This document shows, one piece after another, positions 57,961 through 64,000 of a stretch of 64,000 nucleotides of DNA (position 1 is the stretch's first letter; every line of letters starts with the position of its first letter). The DNA lies in assembly GCA_036489755.1 (NCBI GenBank), contig DASXFD010000059.1, forward strand, positions 62,001 through 126,000, in the 5' to 3' direction. The stretch is from JABFXX01 sp036489755. GTDB taxonomy: Bacteria > Myxococcota_A > Polyangia > Haliangiales > Haliangiaceae. The notes below the pieces were generated by a model that worked only from the letters and a program-made list of their open reading frames with translations, ran no database searches and was not told where the DNA came from. The translations under genes were made by a program, and so were the position numbers.

Positions 57961-58701
57961 ATGGAGCTCGTAAGCCTCGCTCAGCTCGATCGCTGCCACC
58001 GCCGTCACGATGACGTGATGGAGCAGCTGCTCGCGGCCGCGCGACGGCTCGCCGCCGGCCGTCCCGACTCGAGCGACGTCGCGAGCGTCCTCGACGCCGT
58101 CGGCTACTTCGAACGCGCGGTGCGCCGTCATTTCCTCGACGAAGAAGGCTCGGTGTTCCCGCGGTTGTCGACGCGCCGGCCCGAGCTCGCCGACACGCTC
58201 GCGCAGCTCTCGGCCGAGCACCCGCCGCAGATCGTGCTGCAGAATGCGATCGCCGAAGCCGCGCGCGGCCTCGACGACGACAGCCGGCCCGGTGCCGGCA
58301 AGCAGCTGCTCGAGCTGTCGGAGCGGCTCGCCGAGCTCCACCACGCGCACGTCTCGCGCGAGGATCAGATCTTCGGCGGCGCGCAAGATGCACTCACCGC
58401 CGAGGACGACGCCGAGATCTCGGCCGAGATGGAGACCCGTCGCGATCGCGACGGCGGCGGCCGTGGCGGCGGTGGCGGTGGCGGCGGCGGCGGCGGCGGT
58501 GGTGGTGGTGGCGGTGGTGGTGGCGAAGGCCGGCGGCGCGAAGCGAAACCGACGAAGGTGCTCAAGGCGGCGAAGCCCGAGCCGGTCAAGCGCGCCGCGA
58601 AGATGGCGAAGAAGACGGCGAAGAAGCCGGCGAAGAAGACGGCGCCGAAGGGCAAGCCCAAGGCGAAGGCCAAAACGAAGCCGAAGCCGAAGCGGCGCTG
58701 A
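57961..58701 (+). CDS. Hemerythrin-like protein with poly-Gly linker and histone-like basic tail
   Basis: The 246-residue protein joins three parts. Residues 1-155 are a hemerythrin-like four-helix bundle with likely iron ligands in CHRRHD (13-17), RHFLDEEGSVFP (His 57, Glu 61) and LHHAHVSREDQ (about 127-134). Residues 165-188 are Gly, interrupted once by Arg 168. Residues 189-246 are Lys, Ala and Pro repeats (KRAAKMAKKTAKKPAKKTAP) like those of histone H1-type bacterial DNA-binding tails. I infer an oxygen, NO or iron-responsive module that can bind DNA or other polyanions. Its stop abuts that of the convergent TetR gene. Confidence 0.88.
   Translation: MELVSLAQLDRCHRRHDDVMEQLLAAARRLAAGRPDSSDVASVLDAVGYFERAVRRHFLDEEGSVFPRLSTRRPELADTLAQLSAEHPPQIVLQNAIAEAARGLDDDSRPGAGKQLLELSERLAELHHAHVSREDQIFGGAQDALTAEDDAEISAEMETRRDRDGGGRGGGGGGGGGGGGGGGGGGGGEGRRREAKPTKVLKAAKPEPVKRAAKMAKKTAKKPAKKTAPKGKPKAKAKTKPKPKRR
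58453..58524 (+). repeat. GGC/GGT triplet run encoding poly-Gly
   Basis: Twenty-four codons, all GGC or GGT apart from one CGT, form a low-complexity run inside the hemerythrin-like gene; the last twenty are uninterrupted. Such a run can gain or lose triplets by replication slippage, so linker length may vary between strains without breaking the frame. Confidence 0.85.
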
Positions 58702-59319
58702 TCACGGTTGCGTCAGCGTGGTCGCGTCGAGCACCGCGTCGACAAGGTCGTCGGGATCGTCGAACATCGGAGTCGCTTTGAGCACGCCGCGCAGCCGCTT
58801 GTCGACGAGCAGCGTCGCGAGGCCGTGCACGAAGCCCCACCCGGCCGTGATGCGGAGCGCGCTCGGCCGCGATAGCTCGCCTACGGTCTCGGCGGAGCCG
58901 ACGAGACTTCCTGCCAACGCGCGAAGTGCAGTACCGGATGCCTGTGCGAGCGACGGCCGCCGCATATCGAGCATCTCGTGGCGAAACATCAGCGCGAACA
59001 GCGCCGGGTTTTGGCGCGCGAAGTCGACGTAGGCTTTTGCGAGCGCGACGCGACGAGCGCGTTCGGAGGCGGCGAGGTCGCGCGTGGCTTCGAGCGCGCT
59101 GGCAAGCCTGCGATAACCGACCGCCGCGAGCTCGGCGAGCAGACCGGCCATATCGCCGAAATGATGCTGCGCGGCAGTATGAGACACGCCGACCTCGCGT
59201 GCGACCGCACGCATTCCGAGCTCGGCGATGCCGCCGTGACGAAGCAGGCGCTCGGCGGCGGCGAGCAGCGCACCGAACAGATCGCCGTGATGATACGGCT
59301 TGCGCTTTGCGCCCGCCAT
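58702..59319 (-). CDS. TetR-family transcriptional regulator
   Basis: The 205-residue protein has a TetR helix-turn-helix at about 25-65 (LGMRAVAREVGVSHTAAQHHF) followed by a helical ligand domain with the family's C-terminal type (RITAGWGFVHGLATLLVDKRL). It likely represses genes until a small ligand binds. The ATG overlaps the stop of the upstream membrane protein gene by one base (TGATG); a GTG one codon earlier is an alternative. Both genes lie downstream of the perfect palindrome at 59860, a probable operator, implying self-regulation. Confidence 0.93.
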   Translation of the reverse strand: MAGAKRKPYHHGDLFGALLAAAERLLRHGGIAELGMRAVAREVGVSHTAAQHHFGDMAGLLAELAAVGYRRLASALEATRDLAASERARRVALAKAYVDFARQNPALFALMFRHEMLDMRRPSLAQASGTALRALAGSLVGSAETVGELSRPSALRITAGWGFVHGLATLLVDKRLRGVLKATPMFDDPDDLVDAVLDATTLTQP

Positions 59320-59861
59320 CACGCGGCCTGCGCGCGGGCGTGACGCGGGATCGCCACGGTCCCGTAGAGTGCGCACGCCATCCCCACAACGCCGACCGCC
59401 AGGCCAAGCCACAGCGGGCACGCGACGTAGAGCACCGCGAGACCGCCGACGAGCTTGGCCGCGAACGCGCCGGCCCACGCGAGCGTGATCTGATTGTTGA
59501 CCTGCACGAACTGCGGCTTGGTCCACACCGACGCGGGCACGCGCTCCTTCGCGTAGTCGATCGTGAACGGGCGTTTGACGGCGAGCGAGATCAGCACGAT
59601 CGTGAGCAGCCCCGCGTCGACGCGTGCCTGGACCGCCAGCACGCCGGCCCCGCTCGCCGTGACGAGCGAAACCACCGCGAGCAGCCCGAACATCACGCAC
59701 GCGCCGAGATCGAGCAGTTTCGGGGTTCGGTGGCGCAGCCGGTCCCGGATCGCGGCAAGCGCGGCAAGCGCGGCAGCCAGCACGAGCGCCAAGGTCGTGC
59801 CGAGCGAGTGATCGAGGATCGCGAAGGCTGCGAACGGAATGAAACCGATTAAGACATTCAT
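59319..59861 (-). CDS. Integral membrane protein co-encoded with TetR regulator
   Basis: The 180-residue protein has five or six membrane helices and short loops, including LIGFIPFAAFAILDHSLG at the start, LLDLGACVMFGLLAVVSL in the middle and KPQFVQVNNQITLAWAGAF later. It looks like a small intracellular-septation or uncharacterised membrane family rather than a transporter of known type. The paired TetR gene directly downstream suggests induction by a specific compound. The Shine-Dalgarno and start codon lie inside a perfect palindrome. Confidence 0.8.
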   Translation of the reverse strand: MNVLIGFIPFAAFAILDHSLGTTLALVLAAALAALAAIRDRLRHRTPKLLDLGACVMFGLLAVVSLVTASGAGVLAVQARVDAGLLTIVLISLAVKRPFTIDYAKERVPASVWTKPQFVQVNNQITLAWAGAFAAKLVGGLAVLYVACPLWLGLAVGVVGMACALYGTVAIPRHARAQAA

Positions 59862-59878
59862 CTTTCCAATGGAAAGAT
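59860..59878. promoter_or_regulatory. Perfect 19-bp palindrome over the start codon, probable TetR operator
   Basis: ATCTTTCCA (59860-59868), a central A, and TGGAAAGAT (59870-59878) form a perfect dyad. It covers the ribosome-binding bases GGAAAG and the ATG of the membrane protein gene on the minus strand. Binding here would block both transcription start and translation initiation regions. As the TetR gene is the next gene in the transcript, self-repression is the simplest reading. Confidence 0.65.
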
Positions 59879-59956
59879 TGATCGACCGCGCGCCGATGTC
59901 AAGCCCGGACCTTGCGCGGCATCGGAGCGAAGCGTCGTCGCTAGCCGTCGTCGTGG

Positions 59957-61045
59957 CTACTTCGAGTGGGCCTTGTCTTCGGCTTCGTCGTCGTCTTCAT
60001 CGTCGTCTTTTTCATCGGCGGCCGCGCCCTTGGCGGTCGCCTTCGGCAGCTTCGCGCCCTTGTTGGCCTTGGCGCGTTTCGGGTGCCCGACGTGGATGCC
60101 GGGCTTCATCGCGTTGGGAACGTCGAGGTTCTCGTCCTCGGCGGTCTCCTTCAAGATCGACTTCAGCCGCGCCTGCGCCTCGCCCGACGTCGGCGCGACG
60201 ACCTCGGCCGGCTGGCCGTTCTTGAGCACGCGCAGCGCGACGTAGGCCGCGACGCCGAACGCGACGATCGATGCCCACTGCGCGAACGTCAGCCCGAAGT
60301 AGCGCGGATCGGTCTCCTCGGGCCGCAGGAAGTCGAGGCCGAAGCGCACCGGCGCGTAGAGCAAGCTGGTCAGCACGATCAGGAGGCCGGCGTTCGGCCG
60401 CTTCACGTGGCGGAACGCGAGCCACAGGATCAAGATGTTCACCGGCACGAGATAGAGGAACTCGACGAGGCCGAGGTTCCACGCGCGGATGTACTCGCTG
60501 GGGCCCGGGTAGTGCTCGGCGAGCCGCGCCAGGTTCAGCGAGCGCGGGTAGTCCATCGCGAGGAACGCGTACCAGTGGCTCGGATTGACGGCCGCGCCGA
60601 TGTGATCGCTGACGACGGTGCAGCCGATGCGGCCGATCGAAAACGCGGGTAACAGGCCGACGATCGAGATGTCGGCGAACAATCGCGGCGGCAGCCGCTT
60701 CCACCACACGTAGATCGCGAACCCGGTTGCGCCGCCGATGAACCCGCCGTACGACGAGATGCCCTTCCAGACCTCGAGGAACAGCAGCGGATCGGACATC
60801 AGATCGTGCCACTGGTATGCGAGCACATCGAACACGTGCGCGCCGATGAAGCCCGCGACCGTGATCCACCCGGTGATGCCGCGAATGTGCTCGTCGGTCA
60901 CCCCGTGCCACTCCGCGTAACGGCGCAGCAGCGCAGCGCCGATCAGCACGCCTGTCGCGACGATCACGCCGAACGATTGGATCGGAACGCCGAGGTCCAG
61001 TGACCCGAGGTGAAAGTACGGCAGCGCGGCGGCTAGAGCTGACAT
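59957..61045 (-). CDS. lgt: Prolipoprotein diacylglyceryl transferase, with long acidic/basic tail
   Basis: The 362-residue protein has seven membrane helices and Lgt landmarks: PIQSFGVIVATGVLIG, SSYGGFIGG, the signature GRIGCTVVSDHIG with the essential Arg, and YAPVRFGLDFLRPE with the second conserved Arg. It transfers diacylglycerol to the lipobox Cys of prolipoproteins. The usual His in HGGLIGG is Tyr here. After the last helix (about residue 275) a tail of some 85 residues ends in Lys/Ala and Asp/Glu runs, absent from typical Lgt. It serves the many lipoproteins encoded around it. Confidence 0.92.
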   Translation of the reverse strand: MSALAAALPYFHLGSLDLGVPIQSFGVIVATGVLIGAALLRRYAEWHGVTDEHIRGITGWITVAGFIGAHVFDVLAYQWHDLMSDPLLFLEVWKGISSYGGFIGGATGFAIYVWWKRLPPRLFADISIVGLLPAFSIGRIGCTVVSDHIGAAVNPSHWYAFLAMDYPRSLNLARLAEHYPGPSEYIRAWNLGLVEFLYLVPVNILILWLAFRHVKRPNAGLLIVLTSLLYAPVRFGLDFLRPEETDPRYFGLTFAQWASIVAFGVAAYVALRVLKNGQPAEVVAPTSGEAQARLKSILKETAEDENLDVPNAMKPGIHVGHPKRAKANKGAKLPKATAKGAAADEKDDDEDDDEAEDKAHSK

Positions 61046-61102
61046 GCGGGCTGAGACTACAACAGTGGCTCGCGCGCGCTATCATCCCCGCGTGAGCGCT
61101 TT

Positions 61103-61249
61103 ATGATTTGGGGCCCTTTCGTGCTCGCCGTCGCGCTCGGTCTCGTAGTCTCGGCCGGGATTTACCTCGCGTACTTATGGCCGCGCGTCGAGCCGGCCGA
61201 CCCGGAGGCCCCTGTCGATCAGGAAGCCAAGGAGCCCGCCGACCCGTGA
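61103..61249 (+). CDS. 48-residue single-pass membrane peptide
   Basis: The frame from ATG 61103 encodes MIWGPFVLAVALG and further hydrophobic residues to about 25, then a short acidic tail (EPADPEAPVDQEAKEPADP). The stop overlaps the GTG of the next gene (GTGA), the same coupling seen at many gene pairs here, which argues that this short frame is real. It is likely a small membrane subunit or leader. No homologue comes to mind. Confidence 0.6.
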   Translation: MIWGPFVLAVALGLVVSAGIYLAYLWPRVEPADPEAPVDQEAKEPADP

Positions 61250-62625
61250 GGCTCGCGCTGGTCGTCTTGTTGTGCGGGGCGACCGCGGCGGCATCGCCCG
61301 GCAAGCTCGTGCGCGTCGTGTCGTCGGACCTCGACGCGCTGCCGTCGCGCGGCCCCAAAGACGCGCTGGTCACGATCGAGGTGTTCTTCCGGCTGCGCAT
61401 CGAGACGCGGTGGCCCGAGTTCAAGGCGATCGAGCACCTCCAGGCCGAGCATCCGAGCCGGATTCGCATCCTCTATCGGATCGAGAAGGGTCCGAACAGC
61501 TCGCGCCTGCATTACGCCGCGCTCGAGGCCTACGCCGAAGGCCGATTCGACGAGTTTCTCGCGGAGCTCGAGACGCAAGCGACCATGAACCTCACCGACG
61601 CGCAGCTGGTCCAGGTCGCGGTCGCCGCCGGCATGAACACCGAGCAGCTCGCCGAGGTGCTCGCGAGCCCGCCGGCCGAGTTCGATCGCGTGCTCGACGA
61701 GAACCTGCGCCGCTATCACCAGCGCTTTCACGGCAACCAACAGGGCGTGCTCGTCAACGGCGCGTTCGTATCGCGCTCCGACATCAACAAGTCCGGCGAG
61801 CTCGAGCGCGTGTACGCGGCCGCGAAGGACCAAGCGCTCGACCTGCTCGATCGCGGCGTCGATCCGAGCGAGCTCGCGGCGGCGTTCGAGTCGCAGGCCG
61901 CGCCGAACCCGCTGTTCATCACGGTGCCGAACGGCTCGCCCGACGACACCGTCGGCGAGGTGCCCGCGCAGCCGATGCTCGCGACGCCCGCGCTCGATCT
62001 GACCGGCATGCCGTCGTACGGGCCGAGCGACGCGAGCCAGACCATCGTCGTGTTGTGCGTGCCGTCGACGCCGACCAACACGTGCCGGCTCGCGCTGCGC
62101 GCCGCGAAGCTCGCGCAGGAGGTCTACGCCGATCGCGTGCGCGTCGTGTGGGCGCCGTTCTTCGACGTCACGCGCGACGATGCCAGCGAGCTCGGGTTGC
62201 TCGCCGATGCGGCGCTGTGCGCCGAGCGCATCGGCGCGAGCGTGGCGGACTTCACGAGCCCGAGCTCGCCCGGCTGGGACTGGCTGCAGGCGATGACGGA
62301 TGCCCGATATCACCGCCGCGTCAGCGCCGACCGCGTGCTGTCAGATCTCGCGCCGCTGTTGCACGTCGACGAACCATCGTTCGCGGCGTGCCGCGCGCAT
62401 CAAGCCGGCGCGGCGATCCGCTGGGTCGTGGCCGCGACGCGCGCCGGCGTGCACGCATCGCCGAGCACGGTGGTCGGCGGCCGGATTTATCCGGCGATCA
62501 CCGATACCAATCTCTTGCAGCAGCTCGTGGCCGCCGAGCTCGAGCCCGGCGACTGCGACGGCTGCTTACGCCTCGACTCGATCGTCCCGGCGTGGCGCGG
62601 CGACGACAGAGGCACGCGGCCGTGA
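61246..62625 (+). CDS. Secreted protein with two degenerate thioredoxin-fold domains
   Basis: The 459-residue protein has a signal peptide (LALVVLLCGATAAAS). Two DsbA-like halves follow: VTIEVFFRLRIETRWPEF...GVLVNGAFVSR, and QTIVVLCVPSTPTNTCRLAL...STVVGGRIYP. The active-site CxxC expected after the first strand is missing in both; the second keeps two Cys seven residues apart. So thiol oxidation is unlikely and a binding or scaffold role is inferred. It is coupled by a GTGA overlap to the 48-residue membrane peptide. Confidence 0.82.
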   Translation: MRLALVVLLCGATAAASPGKLVRVVSSDLDALPSRGPKDALVTIEVFFRLRIETRWPEFKAIEHLQAEHPSRIRILYRIEKGPNSSRLHYAALEAYAEGRFDEFLAELETQATMNLTDAQLVQVAVAAGMNTEQLAEVLASPPAEFDRVLDENLRRYHQRFHGNQQGVLVNGAFVSRSDINKSGELERVYAAAKDQALDLLDRGVDPSELAAAFESQAAPNPLFITVPNGSPDDTVGEVPAQPMLATPALDLTGMPSYGPSDASQTIVVLCVPSTPTNTCRLALRAAKLAQEVYADRVRVVWAPFFDVTRDDASELGLLADAALCAERIGASVADFTSPSSPGWDWLQAMTDARYHRRVSADRVLSDLAPLLHVDEPSFAACRAHQAGAAIRWVVAATRAGVHASPSTVVGGRIYPAITDTNLLQQLVAAELEPGDCDGCLRLDSIVPAWRGDDRGTRP

Positions 62626-62644
62626 TACTTGATCGTAGGTAGCG

Positions 62645-63946
62645 ATGGAGCTTTCGTTTGCCGCAGCGACCGACGTCGGCCGGCAGCGGAATCATAATGA
62701 GGACAACTTCCTCATCGACAAGAAGCTCCGGCTGTTCATGGTCGCCGATGGGATGGGCGGCCATGCGGCCGGCGAAGTCGCTTCGTCGATCGCGGTCCAC
62801 GAGATTCGCGACGCGATCAACAACAGCCGCGAGCTGATCGAGCGCTATCGCGTCGACCACCCCGCCGTGCAGGCGTACGAGATTCTGCAGGTGCTCGAGC
62901 ACGCGATCCAGGCGGCGTGCGCGGCGGTCTACAACCGCGCGCAGGCCGAGCCCGACAAGCGCGGCATGGGCACGACCGCGACCGTGCTCTTGATCGCCGG
63001 CGCCGGCGATCACCTACGCGGCTTCATCGCGCACGTCGGCGATAGCCGCGTCTACCTCGCGCGCCAGAACCAGTCGCACATCCTCACCGAGGACCACTCG
63101 CTGATGAACGAGCTGGTCCGCCGCGGCAAGCTCAACCGCGAGCAGCTCGAGAGCTCGCCGTACAAGCAGTACAAGAACGCGGTCACCCGCGCGGTCGGCG
63201 TCTACGGCTCGGTCGAGGTCGACACGTTCGACTTCGACATCCTGCCCGGCGACCGGTTTCTGATCGCGTCGGATGGCATGTACGCGTACGTCGACGAGGG
63301 CGCCCTGCCCGGCCAGCTCGCACAAAGCGACATCAAGACCGCGCCGAAGCTGCTCGTCGATCTGGCGAACGCCGGCGGCGGCCACGACAACATCACCGCG
63401 GTCGTGATCCGCGTCGGCGATTCGTCGCAGGCTCAGGCGACGCCGCAGAGCAACGATGCATCGCTCAAGCTCGACGTGCTCAAGGGCATGCAGATGTTCC
63501 GCTACCTCTCGTACAAGGAGCTCGTGCAGGTCGGCGCGATCGCGGATCTCACCGACATAGCCGCGAACGCGACGATCTTCGCGGCCGGCGACGTCGGCGA
63601 CGCGATGTACGTCGTGCTCACCGGCAACGTGAAGCTCATCGACAAGGAGACGACCGTGGCCGAGCTCGTACGCGGCCAGCATTTCGGCGAGATGTCGCTC
63701 GTCGATCGCTCGGTGCGCTCGCTGACGGCGATCGCCGGTCCCGAGCAGGTCCGGCTCGTCACGATCTCGCGCAAAGACTTCTACGACATCATCAAGCGCG
63801 AGCCGGCGAGCGCGGTGAAGATGTTGTGGGCGTTCGTGCAGGTGCTCGGCCAGCGCCTGCGCAAGACGACGCACGATCTCAGCGACGCGCTGCACGGCGA
63901 CAAGCGCGGCGAAGAGACCGAGCAGGAGAACCTATTTCAAGATTGA
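62645..63946 (+). CDS. PP2C Ser/Thr phosphatase fused to a cyclic-nucleotide-binding domain
   Basis: The 433-residue protein has a complete PP2C domain (residues 1-260) with metal-binding residues in NHNEDNF, VADGMGGHAAGE, IAHVGDSRVYLA, ASDGMYAYV and GGGHDNITAVV. A second domain (about 285-410) is a CAP-like cNMP-binding beta-roll with DLTDIAANATIFAAGDVGDA, MYVVLTGNVKLI and RGQHFGEMSLVDRSVRS, where GEMSLVD-R-S fits the phosphate-binding cassette. It dephosphorylates Ser/Thr proteins and may be controlled by a cyclic nucleotide. Its TGA overlaps the ATG of the next gene. Confidence 0.95.
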   Translation: MELSFAAATDVGRQRNHNEDNFLIDKKLRLFMVADGMGGHAAGEVASSIAVHEIRDAINNSRELIERYRVDHPAVQAYEILQVLEHAIQAACAAVYNRAQAEPDKRGMGTTATVLLIAGAGDHLRGFIAHVGDSRVYLARQNQSHILTEDHSLMNELVRRGKLNREQLESSPYKQYKNAVTRAVGVYGSVEVDTFDFDILPGDRFLIASDGMYAYVDEGALPGQLAQSDIKTAPKLLVDLANAGGGHDNITAVVIRVGDSSQAQATPQSNDASLKLDVLKGMQMFRYLSYKELVQVGAIADLTDIAANATIFAAGDVGDAMYVVLTGNVKLIDKETTVAELVRGQHFGEMSLVDRSVRSLTAIAGPEQVRLVTISRKDFYDIIKREPASAVKMLWAFVQVLGQRLRKTTHDLSDALHGDKRGEETEQENLFQD

Positions 63947-64000
63947 TGGTGCTGCTCGCGATCGCGGGCTGCGCCACCGGGCCCAGCACGGTCGCGATGA
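63946..64000 (+). CDS. Lipoprotein, 5' end only
   Basis: From ATG 63946, which overlaps the PP2C stop (TGATG), the frame reads MVLLAIAGCATGPSTVAM to the window edge. The lipobox AIAGC marks a lipoprotein. Only 18 codons are visible; nothing more can be said except that it is probably co-translated with the PP2C gene. Confidence 0.6.
   Translation, partial: MVLLAIAGCATGPSTVAM

Noticed and set aside
58453..58524. GGC/GGT run as a tandem-repeat or CRISPR-like element
   Set aside because: It is an in-frame poly-Gly linker without spacers or unit structure.

Overview
The window is about 64 kb of very GC-rich DNA packed with genes. It looks like a chromosomal segment of a myxobacterium-like bacterium (Myxococcota; something near Haliangium/Kofleriaceae would fit, but that is inference). 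The reasons are an abundance of lipoproteins with Asp/Gly/Ser linkers, a C-terminal MYXO-CTERM-like sorting signal, eukaryote-type Ser/Thr kinase and PP2C proteins, an NtrC-type regulator, GTG starts that overlap upstream stops, and many secreted proteins without recognisable families. I see no tRNA, rRNA, CRISPR array, transposase or phage gene, so this reads as core or stable accessory chromosome rather than an island.

Layout. 1-3.2 kb: a truncated lipoprotein gene, a membrane-anchored Ser/Thr kinase, a TPR-like secreted membrane protein and a small Pro/Ala-rich membrane protein. 3.4-8.8 kb: two tandem double-LamG lipoproteins, a GH43 arabinanase-like lipoprotein and a CxxCH lipoprotein, preceded by a Fur-box-like palindrome. 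8.8-15 kb: FMN split-barrel protein, ketopantoate reductase-like protein, glnD with two small downstream genes, and a hypothetical protein. 15-24.4 kb: peptide-type solute-binding lipoprotein, a Gld-like ABC operon (ATPase, permease fused to a GldG-like part, DUF4340-like protein), a membrane-anchored Clp_N-ClpS fusion, and a long minus-strand run. That run (22,992-28,881) holds a GAF histidine kinase, two HExxH lipoproteins and three tandem 106-residue membrane paralogues.

28.9-41 kb: polA, two tandem secreted paralogues with a duplicated 58-bp leader, plsX with an App1-like phosphatase, a Cys-rich lipoprotein, a sigma-54 activator, a Nudix enzyme and two paralogous lipoproteins. 41-45 kb: SDR, a lipocalin-like protein, gcvT-gcvH and a lipoprotein. 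45-57.9 kb: a minus-strand run of trxB, htrA, an esterase, an APC permease, a secreted protein, three tandem DUF2330 proteins, a five-haem cytochrome with TPRs and an NTF2-like protein. 57.9-64 kb: a hemerythrin fused to a histone-like tail, a TetR regulator with a membrane partner and a perfect operator-like palindrome, lgt, a 48-residue membrane peptide, a degenerate double thioredoxin-fold protein, a PP2C-cNMP fusion and the start of another lipoprotein.

The recurring theme is the cell envelope: about nineteen predicted lipoproteins, the lipoprotein-maturation enzyme Lgt, HtrA, surface sugar binding and cleavage, and phosphatidate metabolism. The least described pieces are the Clp_N-ClpS membrane fusion, the protease/kinase/106-residue-paralogue run, the hemerythrin-histone-tail fusion and the DUF2330-cytochrome operon.
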